64,000 bases of DNA from Chlorocebus sabaeus (lineage: Eukaryota; Chordata; Mammalia; Primates; Cercopithecidae): NCBI RefSeq assembly GCF_047675955.1, contig NC_132923.1, positions 92,749,137-92,813,136 of the forward strand, read 5' to 3'. Below are positions 11,708-24,348 of the stretch, in pieces; position 1 is the stretch's first letter; each line of letters begins with the position of its first letter. Under the pieces are notes generated by a model. The model saw only the letters and a program-made list of their open reading frames with translations, was not told the origin of the DNA and ran no database searches. A program made the translations under genes and the position numbers.

Positions 11708-12650
11708 TTTTGTGATGTTTCAGTTTAGCTAAATCCATTTAAACGGTTTCTCCAAATGTCCTTCCCTGTATCATTCTGAGTTAAGATTGGCCACAAGATA
11801 CAATTACAGTTGCATTGTTCCTGATCTACTGCTCACTTTGTTGCAGTGGGACAGCCAGACCAACTGCTACCCCAGCTCCTGTCCGATCTCTCTCAAATTC
11901 TCTGAATCCTGGGCCAGGTATGTGTGCTATCCATGGTGAAGAGAACCAGTTTCTCCTACAGGTCACCTACAACATTGAGACCTGAGGCATGAGATTCGAT
12001 GCCATTCTAGTTTGTCCTCAAAAGTTGCCGTTTGCCCATCCCTAATTTCCTAACTTCACATCCATCTTCCCTTCCTTACTGCTGGCCGTGCTGACTTCAG
12101 ACCAGCATCAGTCACACAGGCAAGTCTTACAAAGACTTATTCACTAAATCCTAAACTTATATAAGGCCTAGTACCTATAATAAATCTGTTATTTGTACCA
12201 TTTGCAGTGGTTCAGATGCTCTGAGTTTTTTTTTTTTTAAGAATGAAAATGAGCAAAGGAAACAGACAACAGAGTATGGTAAAAACAGAAAATTCAGAAA
12301 AGATAATGCAAAATAATACAACTGAGACTAAACAAATACATTGTATAAATAAATGTAAATAAGCTTAAAAGACCTATTAGAAGAAAACAAAAATAAATGA
12401 TTGATAAGTGGACTAAAATAAATGGATTAAACACACAACTCATAAAGGAAAAGAACGGCAAAGCAAGTTGAAAAAATACAGAAGGATGAAATTGCTAAAT
12501 ATGAAAGCGGGAAATATTGAATCAGAAAACAAAAAAGTCTACATAATAAAAGGTATGCTAATCAAGCAATTAAAAATTAGTTCCTTGAAAAATATCATAA
12601 CTATAGAAAACCATTATATAGCATAACTAAGTAAGAAATGACAAGTGAAT
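11705..12650. other. Unassigned, A-rich in the second half
   Basis: 11,705-12,180 looks unique. 12,240-12,640 is A-rich in the sense strand and may be L1 remnant. No gene signal. Confidence 0.35.
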
Positions 12651-12955
12651 GGGATGCAGTGGCTCATGCCTATAATCCCAGCACTTTGGGAGGCAAAGGT
12701 GAGGGGACTGCTTGATCTCAGGAGTTCAAGGCCAACCTGGGCAACATAATGAGACCCTGTCTCTACAAAACAAATTAAAAATTAACTGGGCATGGTAGCA
12801 CATGCCAGCTACTTGGAGACTGAGGTGGGAGGATTACTTGAGCCCAGAAGGTTGAGCCTGCAGTGAGTCGTGACTGCAACATCACACAGCTAGTCAACAG
12901 TGTGAGATCTTGTTTCAAAAACAAATCAACAACAACAACAACAACAATAAAAATC
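12651..12955 (+). mobile_element. Alu, diverged
   Basis: Both arms, with a (CAA)n-type tail at 12,925-12,947. Confidence 0.9.
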
Positions 12956-13011
12956 AAATAAAAGACAAGTGAGAAATAACATTGAAAAAAGTAAATACAA
13001 AGTAATAAGGG

Positions 13012-13305
13012 TTGGGTGCGGTGACTCATGCCTATAGTCCTGGCACTTTGGGAGGCTGAGGTGGGTAAATCGGTTGAGCCTAGGAGTTCAAGACCAGCCT
13101 GGGCAATGTGTCAAAACCCTGTCTCTACAAAAATACAACAACAACAAAAAAAATTAGCTGGGCATGGTGGCATAGTGCCTGTAGTCTCAGCTACTCAGGA
13201 GGCTGTTGTGGGAGGATCACTTGAACCCGGGAGGTTGTGGCTGCAGTGAGCTGTGATTGTCACCCACCAGCCTGGGTGACAGAGTGAGACCCTGTCTCAA
13301 AATGA
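13012..13305 (+). mobile_element. Alu, diverged
   Basis: Both arms, middle A-rich linker with CAA repeats. The tail is short and mutated. Confidence 0.9.
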
Positions 13306-14760
13306 AATAATAAGATCATAATGACATCAGGGAAGGTGGCAGAGCAGAAAACACCAGGAATCAATCTCTCTACCTAGTCAATTGTACTGACAGAATCTGT
13401 CTGATATAACTATGTTGAAACTCTGGAATCTATCACAAAGCTTGCAACTTCCAGGAGAAGACTGTGGCTAATTTCAGTCAATTTCAGCTCTCACAATCTT
13501 GGAGCAATTTGAATTTGGCTTGCAGGAGCCAGGGTAGGCAATAAGAACCTTGTCCTCCATGTATCTGGGATCTATGTTTTGATCTCTGATTGCTGCGTCT
13601 GATGGCAGAGGTGTAGACACAGAAGTGAGCTGCTATTGTTGTAACCCCCATTGCCATTTTTACAATCCACACTGGCAAAGTGACTTCCAGGAGACTTAAA
13701 AAGCCAATGACTGTTTTTTCTCCCCTCATCTTTCCCTTTTCCCCCTTTTAGGGGCCAGACATTTAAGGACTAGGACATCCAAAGTAACTACATATACAAG
13801 GGAATATGGAAAGTCACAATGCATGTCCAGGGAAAGGCACAGACTCAGAGAAGACCTTCAATTTATTTCCAAATCTTATCCCCAGCTTAGAGACACCATA
13901 TGACCATAAAAATAACATAAAATAAAATAAAAACAGCATGCTTTTTTATCCATGTGCCAAAAAAAAAAAAAAAAGCAAACCCTGGGGAAGGAGAGAATTT
14001 TATTTCCAGAGTTACCACATTATAAGATTCAAAAGTCCAGTTTTCAACTACAGCAAGAAAATCACAAGACATACAAAGAAACAGTAAAGTGTGGCCTATC
14101 TAAGGAAAAAAATGTCAACAGAAAACATTCCGGAACAACTGTCTTAAAGATGCTCAAAGAGCTAAATGAAGATGTGGACAAAGTCAAGAAAATGATATAT
14201 AAATAAAATGGAACTTTCAACAAAGAGACAGAAAACATAAAAAGGAAGAAAAAATTCTGGAACTGAAAAGTACAATAACTACAATGTAAATTTGACTAAA
14301 GGGATTCAAAAGCAGATTTGAGTAGGTAGAAGAAAGATTCAGACCAACATATGCACTGTAGGAGTTTCATAAGAAAAAGAGGGAAAGGGAAAAAGGAATT
14401 TTTTTTTTCCAGACATAAGGGCTAGAAATGCCCCAAACTGGATGAAAGACATGAATACAAACATGCAAGTTGTTCAACAAAGTTGAAGTGGAATATACTC
14501 AAGAGAGGTCCCACCAGGAAATATTATAGTTAAACTGTGAAGGCCAAAAGCAAAAAGAAAATCTTGAAAACAGCAAGGAAGAAGCAACTGTTTACATACA
14601 AGAGATTCTGAATAAAATTGTCTCCTGATTTCTTACCAGAAACTGTGGAGGCCAGAAGACAGTGGATTGATAGATGCAAAAATGCTGAAAGGAAAAAACT
14701 GTCAAGCAAGAATCCTCTACCTGGCAAAACTGTCCATCAAAAATGAAGAAGAAATTAAGA

Positions 14761-14888
14761 GGCCAGCCATGGTAGCTCATAACTGTAATCCCAGCACTTT
14801 GGGAGATCAATATGGGTGGATCACTTGAGCCCAGGAGTTTGAGACCAGCATAAGCAACATAGTGAGACCCCATTTCTACAAAAAAATA
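14761..14888 (+). mobile_element. Alu left arm, truncated
   Basis: Stops in the A-rich linker, so the right arm is absent. Confidence 0.85.
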
Positions 14889-15124
14889 CATGTGCCATTA
14901 TAAAAGCTAGTATTAATGTAACTTTCATTTAAAATACCACATTTTGTTTATGTTATTTAAGAGACTAAGCATTAAAAAAATCAATTAGAAGCTTGTGTTT
15001 TTGAACATACAATGCACAAAAATGTAATTTTATGACATCAGTAACTGAAAGGGATGGGCACAGAGCTGTATAGGAGCAGAGTTTTTGTGTGCCTTTGAAG
15101 TTAAGGTGGTATAAATTCAAATTA

Positions 15125-15415
15125 GGCTGGGCACAGGGGCTCACACCTGTAATCCCAGCACTTCAGGAGGCCAAGGCAGGTGGATCACCTGAGGTCAGGA
15201 GTTCAAGACTAGCCTGGCCAACATGGCAAAACCACGTCTCTACTAAAAATATAGAAGTTAGCCATGGTTGCACACTTCTGTAATCCCAGCTACTCGGGAG
15301 GCTGAGGCAGGAGAATCGCTTGAACCTGGGAGGCAGAGGTTGTAGTGAGCTGAGATTGCACCACTGCACTCTAGCCTGGGCAGCAGAGCAAGACTCCATC
15401 TAAATAAATAAATAC
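15125..15415 (+). mobile_element. Full-length Alu
   Basis: TSD ATAAATTCAAATTAG before (15,111-15,125) and after (15,416-15,430). Confidence 0.95.
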
Positions 15416-16012
15416 ATAAATTCAAATTAGTATTATAATTTCAGGATGTCAAATGTAATTCTTATGATAACCACAGAGAAAACATCTATAGCACATGTGC
15501 AAAAGGATACACACACACACACACAAGCATTTAAAACTTTTCACTACAAAAAACTTAACTAAACACAGGACAGTAATGCAAGGAATGAAGAACAAAAAGG
15601 CTATAAGGCATATAGAAAACAGAATTAAATCCCTCTTTGCCAGTAGATACTGTAAATGTAAACGGATTAAACTCTCCAATCAAAATACAGAAATCAGCAT
15701 AATGGATAAAAAACATGAATCAAATATATGATGTCTACAAGAGATCACGTTAGATAAAGACACAAATAGGTTGAAAGTAAAAGGATGGAAAAAGATATTA
15801 TATACAAATAGTAAACAAAAGAGAGTGGGGTGTCTATACTAACATCGCACAAAACAGACTTTAAATCAAAAAAGATTACAAGACAAAGAAAGGGATTACA
15901 TGTTAATAAAAGGTAAAATAAAGCATGAAGATAAAACAATTATAAACATTTATGTACTTAATGACAGACCATCAAAATATATAAAGCAAAAACTGATAGA
16001 ATTGAAGGGAGA

Positions 16013-16311
16013 CGGCCGGGCGTGGTGGCTCAAGCCTGTAATCCCAGCACTTTGGGAGACGGGCGGATCACGAGGTCAGGAGATTGAGACCATCCTGGCG
16101 AACATGGTGAAACCCCGTCTCTACTAAAAAAATACAAAAAACTAGCCAGGCGAGGTGGCGGGCGCCTGTAGTCCCAGCTACTCAAGAGGCTGAGGCAGGA
16201 GAATGGCGTAAACCCGGGAGGCGGAGCTTGCAGTGAGCTGAGATCCGGCCACTGCACTCCAGCCTGGGCGACAGAGCAAGACTCCATCTCAAAAAAAAAA
16301 AAAAAAAAAAA
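16013..16311 (+). mobile_element. Young AluY of Old World monkey type
   Basis: Nearly consensus. It has 'tcaagcctgtaatcc' near the start and 'gagatccggccactg' in the right arm, changes I associate with cercopithecoid AluY-R lineages. TSD AGAATTGAAGGGAGA flanks it, inside the L1 ORF2 remnant. Confidence 0.93.
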
Positions 16312-16360
16312 AAGAATTGAAGGGAGAATGAAACAGCTCTACAATAATAGTCAGAGATGT

Positions 16361-16669
16361 CAGCTGGGCATGGTAGCTCATGCCTATAATCCCAGCATTT
16401 TCGGAGGCCGAGATGGGCAGATCACATAAGGCCAGGAGTTCAAGACCAGCCTGGCCAACATGGCAGAGACCACTGTCTCTACTGAAAATACAAAAATTAG
16501 CTGGGCATGGTAGTACATGTCTGTAATCTCAGCTACTCGGAGGTTGAGGCAGGAGAATCACTTGAACCCAGGAGGTGGAGGTTGCAGTGAGCCAACGAGA
16601 TCAGGTGGTGCCACTGCACTCCAGCCTGGGTATGGAACAAGACTGTCTCTCAAAAAAAAAAAAAAAAGA
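16361..16669 (+). mobile_element. Full-length Alu
   Basis: TSD about TCAGAGATGTC / TCAGAGACCTC. Confidence 0.93.
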
Positions 16670-17134
16670 AATCAGAGACCTCAATACCCCACTTGCAATA
16701 ATGGATAGTACAATCAGACAGAATATAAGGAAAGAAGCAGAGGCCCTGAACAACACAATATACCAACTACATCTAACAAACATATGCAGAACACTCTACC
16801 CGACAACAACACAATGCACATTCTTCTCAAGTGCACATGGGCATTCCCCAATATAGACCACAGAGTAGGCCACTAATTAATTCTCAATAGATTTTTTAAA
16901 AATAGGTATGATACAAAGTACCTTATCTGACCACAAAAGTAAGTTAAAAATCAATAACAGAATAAAACCTGAAAAATGCATAAATTTGTGGAAATTAATA
17001 AAACACACTCTTAAACAACCAATGAGTCAAACAAGAAATCCTAGAGAAATTAGGAGATAGAGACAAATGGAATTCAAAACAACACTATTTTCATTTCCTC
17101 AATAAATGAAAATACCTAATAACAATATGAAAAC

Positions 17135-17428
17135 TGGCCGGGCGCGGTGGCTCACGCCTGTAATCCCAGCACTTTGGGAGGCCGAGATGGGCGGATCATG
17201 AGGTCAGGAGATTGAGACCATCCTGGCTAACATGGTGAAACCCCGTCTCTATAAAAATACAAAAAATTAGCCGGGCATGGTGGGGGGTGCCTATAGTCCC
17301 AGCTACTTGGAAGGCTGAGGCAGGAGAAAGGCATGAACCCAGGAGGCAGAGCTTGCAGTGAGCCAAGATCGCGCCACTGCACTCCAGCCTGGGTGACGAG
17401 CGAGACTTCGTCTCAAAAAAATAAAGAA
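17135..17428 (+). mobile_element. Full-length Alu
   Basis: Near-consensus with CpGs retained at the 5' end (ggccgggcgcggtggctcac), which suggests a fairly young AluY/S. Confidence 0.93.
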
Positions 17429-17514
17429 AACTGTGATGTAGTAAAAGCAGTGCTAAGGGAGAAATGTATAGCTGACAATGTTAAACATTAGAAAAGAAGA
17501 AAGATCTCAAATCA

Positions 17515-17813
17515 GGCCATGTGCTGTGGCTCACGTCTGTAATTCCAGCACTTTGGGTGGCCATGGCGGGTGGATTTCTTAAGTCCAGGAGTTTGAGACC
17601 AACCTGGGCATGGCAAAACCCTGTCTCTACAAAAAAATACAAAAATTAGCTGGGCATGGTGGTGCGCACCTGTAGTCCCGGTTATCAGGAGAATTATCAG
17701 GAGGCTGAGGTGGGAGGATCACTTGAGCCTGGATGGTTGTAGTAAGCTGTGATTGTAACACTGCACTCCAGCCTGGGCAACAGAGTGAGACCCTGTCTCA
17801 AAAAAAAAAAAAA
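17515..17813 (+). mobile_element. Full-length Alu with expanded tail
   Basis: Its A-tail grades into the GAAA microsatellite that follows. Confidence 0.93.
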
Positions 17814-17884
17814 GGGAGACAGAGAAAGAGAAAGAGAGAGAAAGAAAGAAAGAAAAAGGAAAAAAAAAAAAAGAGAGAAAGAAG

Positions 17885-17934
<50 letters not shown>
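17814..17934. repeat. (GAAA)n microsatellite
   Basis: Purine-only on the plus strand. A clean run of 14 GAAA units at 17,879-17,934 follows a degenerate part. It grew from the preceding Alu tail. Confidence 0.95.
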
Positions 17935-17936
<2 letters not shown>

Positions 17937-18319
17937 CGCAAATTAACAACCTGACTTTAGACTTTAATAGTTAGAAAAAGAACAGCAAACTAACCCAAAA
18001 CTAGCAAGAGGAAGGAAATAACAAAGATTAGAGCAGAGATGAAATAAAGAATAGAAAACAGAATAGAAAATTAATGAAACCTAACGTTAGGTGTTCTAAA
18101 ACATTAACAAAATTGACGAACCTTTAACTGGATTGACTAAGAGGACTATATTTGGTTTAAAACAGTTTGTCCACTAGACTCTTTTTTCTTTTGCAGAATC
18201 CAGGCCAAGATACCACATAGCATTGATTGGCATGTTTCATCACTCTCCACCAATTTATGAGTTTCTCTGTGTTGCCTCGATTTTCATGACCTCGACATTT
18301 TTGAAGAGTGCTGGTCACA

Positions 18320-18360
18320 TATTATATTATATTATATCATATTATATTATATTATATTAT
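18320..18360. repeat. (TATTA)n microsatellite
   Basis: About eight units of ATTAT adjoining the T-rich end of a reversed Alu, with one C interruption. Confidence 0.95.
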
Positions 18361-18651
18361 TTATTTTTGAGATGAAGAGTCTTGCTCTGTCACCCAGGCT
18401 GGAGTGCAGTGGTGCAATCTCGGCTCACTGCAACCTCTGTCTCCTGTGTTCAAGCAATTCTCCTTCCTTAGCCTGCCCAGTAGCTGGGATTACAGGTGTG
18501 CACCACCACACCTGGCTAATTTTTGTATATTTAGTAGAAACAGGATTTCGCCATGTTGTCCAGGTTGGTCTCGAACTCCTGACCTCAAGTGATCCGTCCA
18601 CCTTGGTCTCCCAAAGTGCTGGGATTGCAGGCGTGAGCCACCATGCCTAGC
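18361..18651 (-). mobile_element. Full-length Alu
   Basis: TSD TGGTCACATATT before the TATTA run (about 18,311) and after the element (about 18,653). Confidence 0.95.
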
Positions 18652-18870
18652 CATGGTCACATATTCTTTTAGAATGTCCCTCAATTTGGGTTTTTCACGA
18701 TCAGGCTGAGGTTATAGGTTTGGGGAAAGAATTCCACAGAGGTGAAGCGCCTTCCCCAGGGAATATGACCGGAAGATAACTTAGTACTCTTCCAGGTAGA
18801 AACAACCTTATGGCACCCGTAATGTTTTTCTCTTTGTCTTGCCAGTTTTTCCCACGTTGTAAAAATGACA

Positions 18871-19375
18871 AGGCAATTTTTAATATACCGTTGAACAACT
18901 CTAGAAGAAGTTGGAGTGTAGCAAACTGTTTCTAGAATGCCTCTGAGGGTGTGTTGCCTTTGGATGCCCAAGCAAGGTGAGGAAGCAAATCTTTGATGCT
19001 ATTAAGTGGCCATCTGGGAGGGGCACAGGCAAAAAGAGCCTGGGTGCAAGAGAAACCGTGATCATAGAGAAAGGCAGTATCAGGAAAAGTGGCGAGAAAG
19101 AACGGGTCGGTTCACAGAGATAAGACCAAAGGTGACTTGACAATGAGCAGCAGCCACACGTCTGTCTATGTTATTAATCAGTGAGAATATTTGTATTACA
19201 TCTCAACAGAAAGTTACATGAGGATAATTAGAAATACTCCTTCAAATGGAAGATGCCTTATGGTTTCAAAGATGTCCCAAGTTGAACTATCCAAAAATGT
19301 AATGCAAGTCAACCCGAAGGTTAACACTCTCAGGGAGTAGCTTCATGAGACAGCATAGGCAGAAGAGATAAAAGC
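18871..19375. other. Unassigned unique-looking sequence
   Basis: No gene, RNA or repeat recognised. Confidence 0.4.
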
Positions 19376-19490
19376 CCGTGGTGGCTCATGTGTGTAATCT
19401 CAGCTACTCAAGATGCTGAGGCTGTAGATCTCAAGGCCAGGAGCTCCAGATCAGACTGGGCAACAGAGTGAGGCCACGTGCCTAAAAAAT
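19376..19490 (+). mobile_element. Alu monomer, diverged
   Basis: Single arm from 'gtggtggctcatgtgtgtaa' to 'gtgaggccacgtgcctaaa'. Confidence 0.7.
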
Positions 19491-19534
19491 TATTAATTTA
19501 TTGATTTATTTTTCTTTTTTAATGTATTGCTATT

Positions 19535-19832
19535 AGGCCAGGCACGGTGGTTCATGCCTGTAATCCCAGCACTTTGGGAGGCCACGTGGGCGGATCACAA
19601 GGTCAAGACATTGAGAATATCCTGGCCAACATGGTGAAACCGCATCTTTAGTATAAATATAAAAATTAGCTGGGCATGGTGGCGTGCGCCTATAGTCCCA
19701 GCTACTCGGGAAAGTGAGGCAGGAGAACCGCTTGAACCTGGGAGGCCGAGGTTGCAGTGAGCCGAAATCTTGCCACTGCACTCCAGCCTGGCGGCAGAGC
19801 AAGACTTTGTCTCAAAATAAAAAAAAAAAAAA
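19535..19832 (+). mobile_element. Full-length Alu
   Basis: Two arms; the tail continues into a TG/TA repeat. Confidence 0.94.

Positions 19833-19868
<36 letters not shown>
19833..19868. repeat. (TG)n(TA)n microsatellite
   Basis: Five TG then about 12 TA units directly behind an Alu tail. Confidence 0.95.
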
Positions 19869-19874
<6 letters not shown>

Positions 19875-19876
19875 TT

Positions 19877-20004
19877 ATTATTATTTAAAGACAGGGTCTC
19901 GCTCTGTTGCCCAGGCTGGTCTCCAACTTTGGCCTCAAGCAATCCTTCTGCCGAAGCCTCCCAAAGCACTGGGATTACAGGAATTAGCCACACTGTGCCT
20001 GACC
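19877..20004 (-). mobile_element. Alu monomer fragment
   Basis: Reverse single arm, 'gacagggtctcgctctgttg' to 'gggattacag'. Confidence 0.75.
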
Positions 20005-20078
20005 ACGGTTTCCTTCCACTGACTCCACCCACAAGCAATCATTCCGAACCTAAAAAAGTTATTTTAAAAATTAGCAGA

Positions 20079-20380
20079 GCCGCGGTTAATGGTTCACGCT
20101 TGTAATCCTAGCACTTTGGGAGGACAAGGGAGGCGGATTACTTGAACTCAGGAGTTGGAGGCCAGTCTGGGAAATGTGGTGAAACCCAATCGCTACAAAA
20201 AATACAAAACTTAGCCAGGTGTGGTAGGGCATGCCTGTAGTCCCAGCTACTTGAGGGGCTGAAGTGGGAGAATCGCTTGAGCCAGGAGGTTGAGGCTGCA
20301 GAGAGCTGTGATTACACCACTGCACTCCAGCCTGGGTGACAGAGTGAGACTCTGTCTCAAAAAATAAAAAAATAAATAAA
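20079..20380 (+). mobile_element. Full-length Alu, diverged
   Basis: The 5' end is mutated (gccgcggttaatggttcac). The tail is AAATA-rich. Confidence 0.9.
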
Positions 20381-20407
20381 AATTGAAGAAAAAAAAATTA
20401 GCCGGGC

Positions 20408-20708
20408 GGCCGGTTGAGGTGGCTCATGCCTGTAGTCCCAGCACTTTGAGAGGCCAAGGCCAGCAGAGAGCTTGAACCCAGGACTTCGAGACCAGCCTGG
20501 GCAACATGGCAAAACCTCATCTCTACCAAAAAAAAAACCAAAAAAACACAAAAAATTAGTCGGGCATGGTGGTGCATTGCCTGTAGTTCCAGCTACTCTG
20601 GGGGTTGAGGTGGGAGGATCTCTGGAGCCCAGGAGTTCCAGGCTGCAGTGAGCTGTGATTGCACCACTGCACTCCAGCCTGGGTGACAGAGTGAGATCCC
20701 TGTCTAAG
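20408..20708 (+). mobile_element. Full-length Alu, diverged
   Basis: Starts 'gccggttgaggtggctcatg'. It follows the previous Alu head-to-tail. Confidence 0.9.
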
Positions 20709-20929
20709 AGATGAAAAACAAAGAATATTTTTGTACAGAATTTTGAAAACAGATTATATACCCATAGCATAATTCCTTTTTCTCTGAGCTACCAGTATCT
20801 CTTTTATACATTCCTTATATTCAATAATTTTATTATGCATTGATAGATACGTGTGTACATCTACACATTATATAGTCACACCAAACAACATGATTAAATG
20901 ATTATTTGTTGAAAGCTTTTTCTTTCTTT

Positions 20930-21230
20930 CTTTTTTTTTTTTTTTTTTTTTTGAGATGGAGTCTTGCTCTGTTGCCCAGGCTGGAGTGTGGTGTGATCTT
21001 GGCTCACTGCAACGTCCACCACCCAGGTTCAAGTGAGTCTCCTGCATCAGCCTCCCAAGTAGCTGGGACTACAGGCATGCAGCCACCACACCGGGCTAAT
21101 TTTTGTATTTTTAGTAGAGACAAGGTTTCACTATGTTGGCCAAGCTGGTCTCAAACTCCTGACCTCAAGTGACGCACCCGCCTCGGCCTCCCAGAGTGCT
21201 AGAATTACAGGCGTGAACTACTGTGCCCGT
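20930..21230 (-). mobile_element. Full-length Alu
   Basis: Long T-run at 20,932-20,952 preceded by TTTC units. Confidence 0.94.
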
Positions 21231-21319
21231 CTGGCCGGGCCCACAAATCTGTATTTGAATATATTCTCCAGGTGGTGCTTACAAACGCTAAAGTTAATGC
21301 AAAAGTGCTATTTCGTGTT

Positions 21320-21604
21320 TTTTGTTTTGTTGTGTTTTGTTTTTTGAGATGCAGTCTCTCTCTGTCTTGCCCAACTGGAGAGCAGTGGCACAATCAGGTT
21401 CAAGCGATTCTCCTGTCTCAGCCTCCAGAGTAGCTGGGACTACAGGAGTGTGCCATCACACCCAGCTAATTTTTTTGTATTTTTGGTAAAGGTGGGGTTT
21501 CACCATGTTGACCAGGCTGGTCTTGAACTCCTGACCTCAGGTGATCTACTTCTCTCGGCCCCCCAAAGTGCTGGGATTGCAGATGTGAGCCACCACCCCC
21601 AGCC
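21320..21604 (-). mobile_element. Alu with a short internal deletion
   Basis: Part of the right arm around 21,380-21,395 is missing. Degenerate TSD AAAAGTGCTATTT / CAAAGGTGCTATCTT. Confidence 0.92.
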
Positions 21605-21708
21605 CAAAGGTGCTATCTTGGAGCAATGATTTTAAGACTTGGCTTTATTATCTTAATTTGAACATCATGAAGAACAAATACATAGTCAAAAATACGTAAC
21701 TGTTTTCT

Positions 21709-22007
21709 TTTTTTTCTCTTTTTTTTTGAGATAGAGTCTTGCTATGTCACCCAGGCTGGAGTGCAGTGGTGCAATCTCGGCTCACTGCAACCTCTGCCTC
21801 CCAGGTTCAAGCAATTCTCCCGCCTCAGCCACCTGAGTAGCTGGGATTACAGGCACATGACACCACACCTGGCTAATTTTTGTATTTTTAGTGGAGATGG
21901 GGTTTCACCATGTTGGCCAGGCTGGTCTCGAACTTCTGACCTTAAATGATCCATCTGCATCTGCCTCCCAAAGTGCTGGGATTACAGACGTGAGTCACTG
22001 TACGGCC
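21709..22007 (-). mobile_element. Full-length Alu
   Basis: Flanked by 'aactgttttct' and 'aactgatttct', a decayed TSD. Confidence 0.94.
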
Positions 22008-23127
22008 TATAACTGATTTCTGAGTGAGATTCGGTTTCTAGTCTGGGCAAATGAAGACTTTCCTGGGGTTAAAAGGGCTCTTTCTGGTTCACTCCTTGAT
22101 ATGGACCTGTGCTGGGGACTGAGCAGCTGTTCAAGTCCAGCGCACCCAGTTTTGGTTCTGTGCCAGGCTTAAATCCACGCTATTTCACAATTCGTATATG
22201 CACCCTGATGAAGTGTTTTTAGGTCATGACTGCCTTGTAACCTAACATTTTGCCAAATGTTTATTGTAAATTTTTCTACCATCATCATTACTGTGGTATT
22301 GTAACTAAGACTCTCCAGGAAGTCATTCTGCCTGAAACTAAAATCAAGTATATCTCAAGTAACTCTACTGTCTGATTTGAAATGCCTCTGTTGTATGTTG
22401 TCTGCAATCAGCATTCTCTTGTAAATAAAGGTGAAACGAAAGATGATGGAACTGGCCGTGTGACTGAATGGGAAATAAAGGTGAGAATACACACTGGGAA
22501 TGAAGACATGGAAGTTACTTCTACGACACAATCATGTAGGAATCTGAATGCCATGTTCCCTTGTTTACCAAATGATGCACATTTATTGCAAGAGAAGAAA
22601 CTGGGCTGTTGCCGCCAATATTTAGAGGCCATTTGGAATCTGCTATGATTGCTTAGATCTGAGGACTTGAGATTCTATTATTTTGTGGCATCTGAGAAGC
22701 AGGAATGGGATTTAATGATATCTCAATTCTCATCCATCTAAAATAACCTAATTTGCAATTATAAATAAAATGGCATGTTGCATTTGTATATTCCCTTTTT
22801 AAAACAGGAACTGTTCCTGCTTTTAACTTTATGGAGTCTTATTTATGAATAAAGCCCATATTATTAAAATATATATTCAGATTAAAATTCATTTGAATAG
22901 TCTATGGCTATTATGAATTTTATTTACTTCTCTTCCCCGAATTTTAATTTCTTTGAAGGCTTCCAGGTAAACAGTGATTACTAATTATTTCAATGTGGTA
23001 TTAAGTCCAAGATCTTTAAGTCAGTTCATTTTGGGTAACATAATTAAATTATCATTAAAGAATGATACAATCACTGTTAATCTTAAGAATCTGACAGTGA
23101 AATATGACCCTTTAAAACTTTATTCAG
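22008..23127. other. Unassigned sequence with several AATAAA motifs
   Basis: An 88-codon open frame lies at 22,382-22,648 but has no recognisable domain. AATAAA occurs several times (for example near 22,424, 22,471 and 22,849), so the stretch could be LTR or 3' UTR-like retrosequence. I cannot decide. Confidence 0.3.
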
Positions 23128-23258
23128 GTGGGCGGGGCCCAGTGGCTCAGGCCTATAATCCTATTACTTTGAAAGGCAGAGGCAGGTGCATCGCTTGAGG
23201 CCAAGAATATTAGGTGACATAGCAAGACCCTGTCTCTAAAAACTAAACAAATAAAAAT
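23128..23258 (+). mobile_element. Alu fragment, old
   Basis: Left-arm like, with strong divergence. Confidence 0.7.
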
Positions 23259-24046
23259 GTTCCCCAGTTAGTGTAGATAGAATAACTCCACAGATTCACG
23301 TAAGTTTCAGTTTTGTCTCAGATTTACAAGAACAGAATTTATAAAAACATTGGTTATTTAAATTAGGATTCAACTTAATTGTATATCCATGTTTACATTT
23401 AGGATTCTTTAAAATAGTGTAAATAGTAATAAACTATAAGACTCATAAACAATTCTAAATAATTTAGGTGATTAATTTAGCCTTTTTATTTAAACAAAAT
23501 CCAGTCTTACATCAGTTAAAATGATATATTGCATGTTTATTTCTCATAGTGGTAAAATCACAGACTCATACCATGGACCATTTTTTAAACTCCTCACTCT
23601 CCAGGGGATGTTGGTGAAACATTTTATTATAGAACCCTGGGCCAAGAGGGGTGGCCTTGGGTGGGACTGGTTGTTCTAAAAATTGGTAAAGCCCAGGGCT
23701 TGTTGGTGATGGATGAGCCAGAAGTGATGAGGACCCAACGGAGACTTAGAGTGGAGTCGGAATGAAGTCACAAGTCACTTGCGTGACTCCAGGTGTGTGT
23801 TGGGCCTTGCTAGGGTGAAATAGTCTCTGGACCTGGAGACAGGGAAGAGATGGACATCAAAAAATGCCATTATCATGGCTGGCCCAATGATAGTGGGTTA
23901 TCAGAACTTATCAACATTAGTGTTGCTAAAGTTGGTATATGACCCCCCACTGCGAAATTTGGCTGGCTTTTAAAAAACGCCATTATGGGTAGACATTTTA
24001 ATTTTTACTGGCAGGGTCAGTATGGTCCCTGGGTCCATGTGGGGTA
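23259..24046. other. Unassigned, interrupted at its right end by a young L1 tail
   Basis: The block continues at 24,349 after the L1 insertion. It could be old LTR or ERV sequence, but no firm match was recognised. Confidence 0.35.
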
Positions 24047-24058
24047 AAATAGGAGTAC

Positions 24059-24336
24059 CTCCACTCATAGGTGAGAATTGAACAATGAGAACACTTGGAC
24101 ACAGCATGGGGAACATCGCACACCGGGGCCTGTCGTGGGCTGAGGGGAGGCGGGCAGGGAGAGCATTACAAGACATACCTAATGTAAATGGCGAGTTAAT
24201 GGGTGCAGCACACCAACATGGCACATGTATACATATGTAACACACCTGCACGTTGTGCACATGCACCCTAGAATTTAAAGTATAATAATAATAAAAAAGA
24301 ATAAAAATAATAAATAAATTAATTAATTAAAAATAA
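24059..24336 (+). mobile_element. 5'-truncated young L1 (L1PA-like) tail
   Basis: A closely consensus L1 3' UTR: 'aattgaacaatgagaacact', 'acaccggggcctgtcgtggg', 'gggtgcagcacaccaacatg', 'gcacgttgtgcacatg', then an A/T-rich tail. About 230 bp without the tail. Flanks carry a near-perfect TSD (AAATAGGAGTA at 24,047-24,057 versus AAGTAGGAGTA at 24,338-24,348), which shows target-primed reverse transcription. No ORF is left. Confidence 0.93.
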
Positions 24337-24348
24337 AAGTAGGAGTAT

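Larger units (their letters stand above)
13319..18150 (+). mobile_element. Old L1M-type element: 5' UTR, ORF1 and ORF2 endonuclease/RT remnants
   Basis: 13,319-13,760 is a 5' UTR that also occurs at 50.57 kb (shared 'gaccttgtcctcca'-like and 'gggatctatgt' blocks). 13,960-14,760 is ORF1 remnant, 14,890-15,480 the ORF1-ORF2 spacer, and 15,540-18,150 the ORF2 amino-terminal half (blocks such as 'aatggataaaaaacatgaat', 'agatcacgttagataaagac', 'cattcttctcaagtgcacat', 'tagaccacagagtaggccac'). Only short frames remain. At least six Alus and one microsatellite break it. The family (L1M) is inferred from age and the 5' UTR. Confidence 0.75.
18151..18870 (-). mobile_element. L1ME-type 3' UTR, minus strand, split by an Alu
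   Basis: 'tttcatgacctcgacatttt' and 'gaatgtccctcaatttgggt' are reverse complements of blocks I know from L1ME 3' UTRs. The two parts join across the Alu at 18,361-18,651. Confidence 0.6.

Noticed and set aside
14041..14206. Lys-rich open frame at 13,952-14,206
   Set aside because: It is the A-rich sense strand of L1 ORF1 remnant, not an independent gene.
22382..22648. 88-codon open frame with possible coding look
   Set aside because: No recognisable family, no splice sites or promoter; surrounding AATAAA motifs suggest retrosequence. Left as unassigned.
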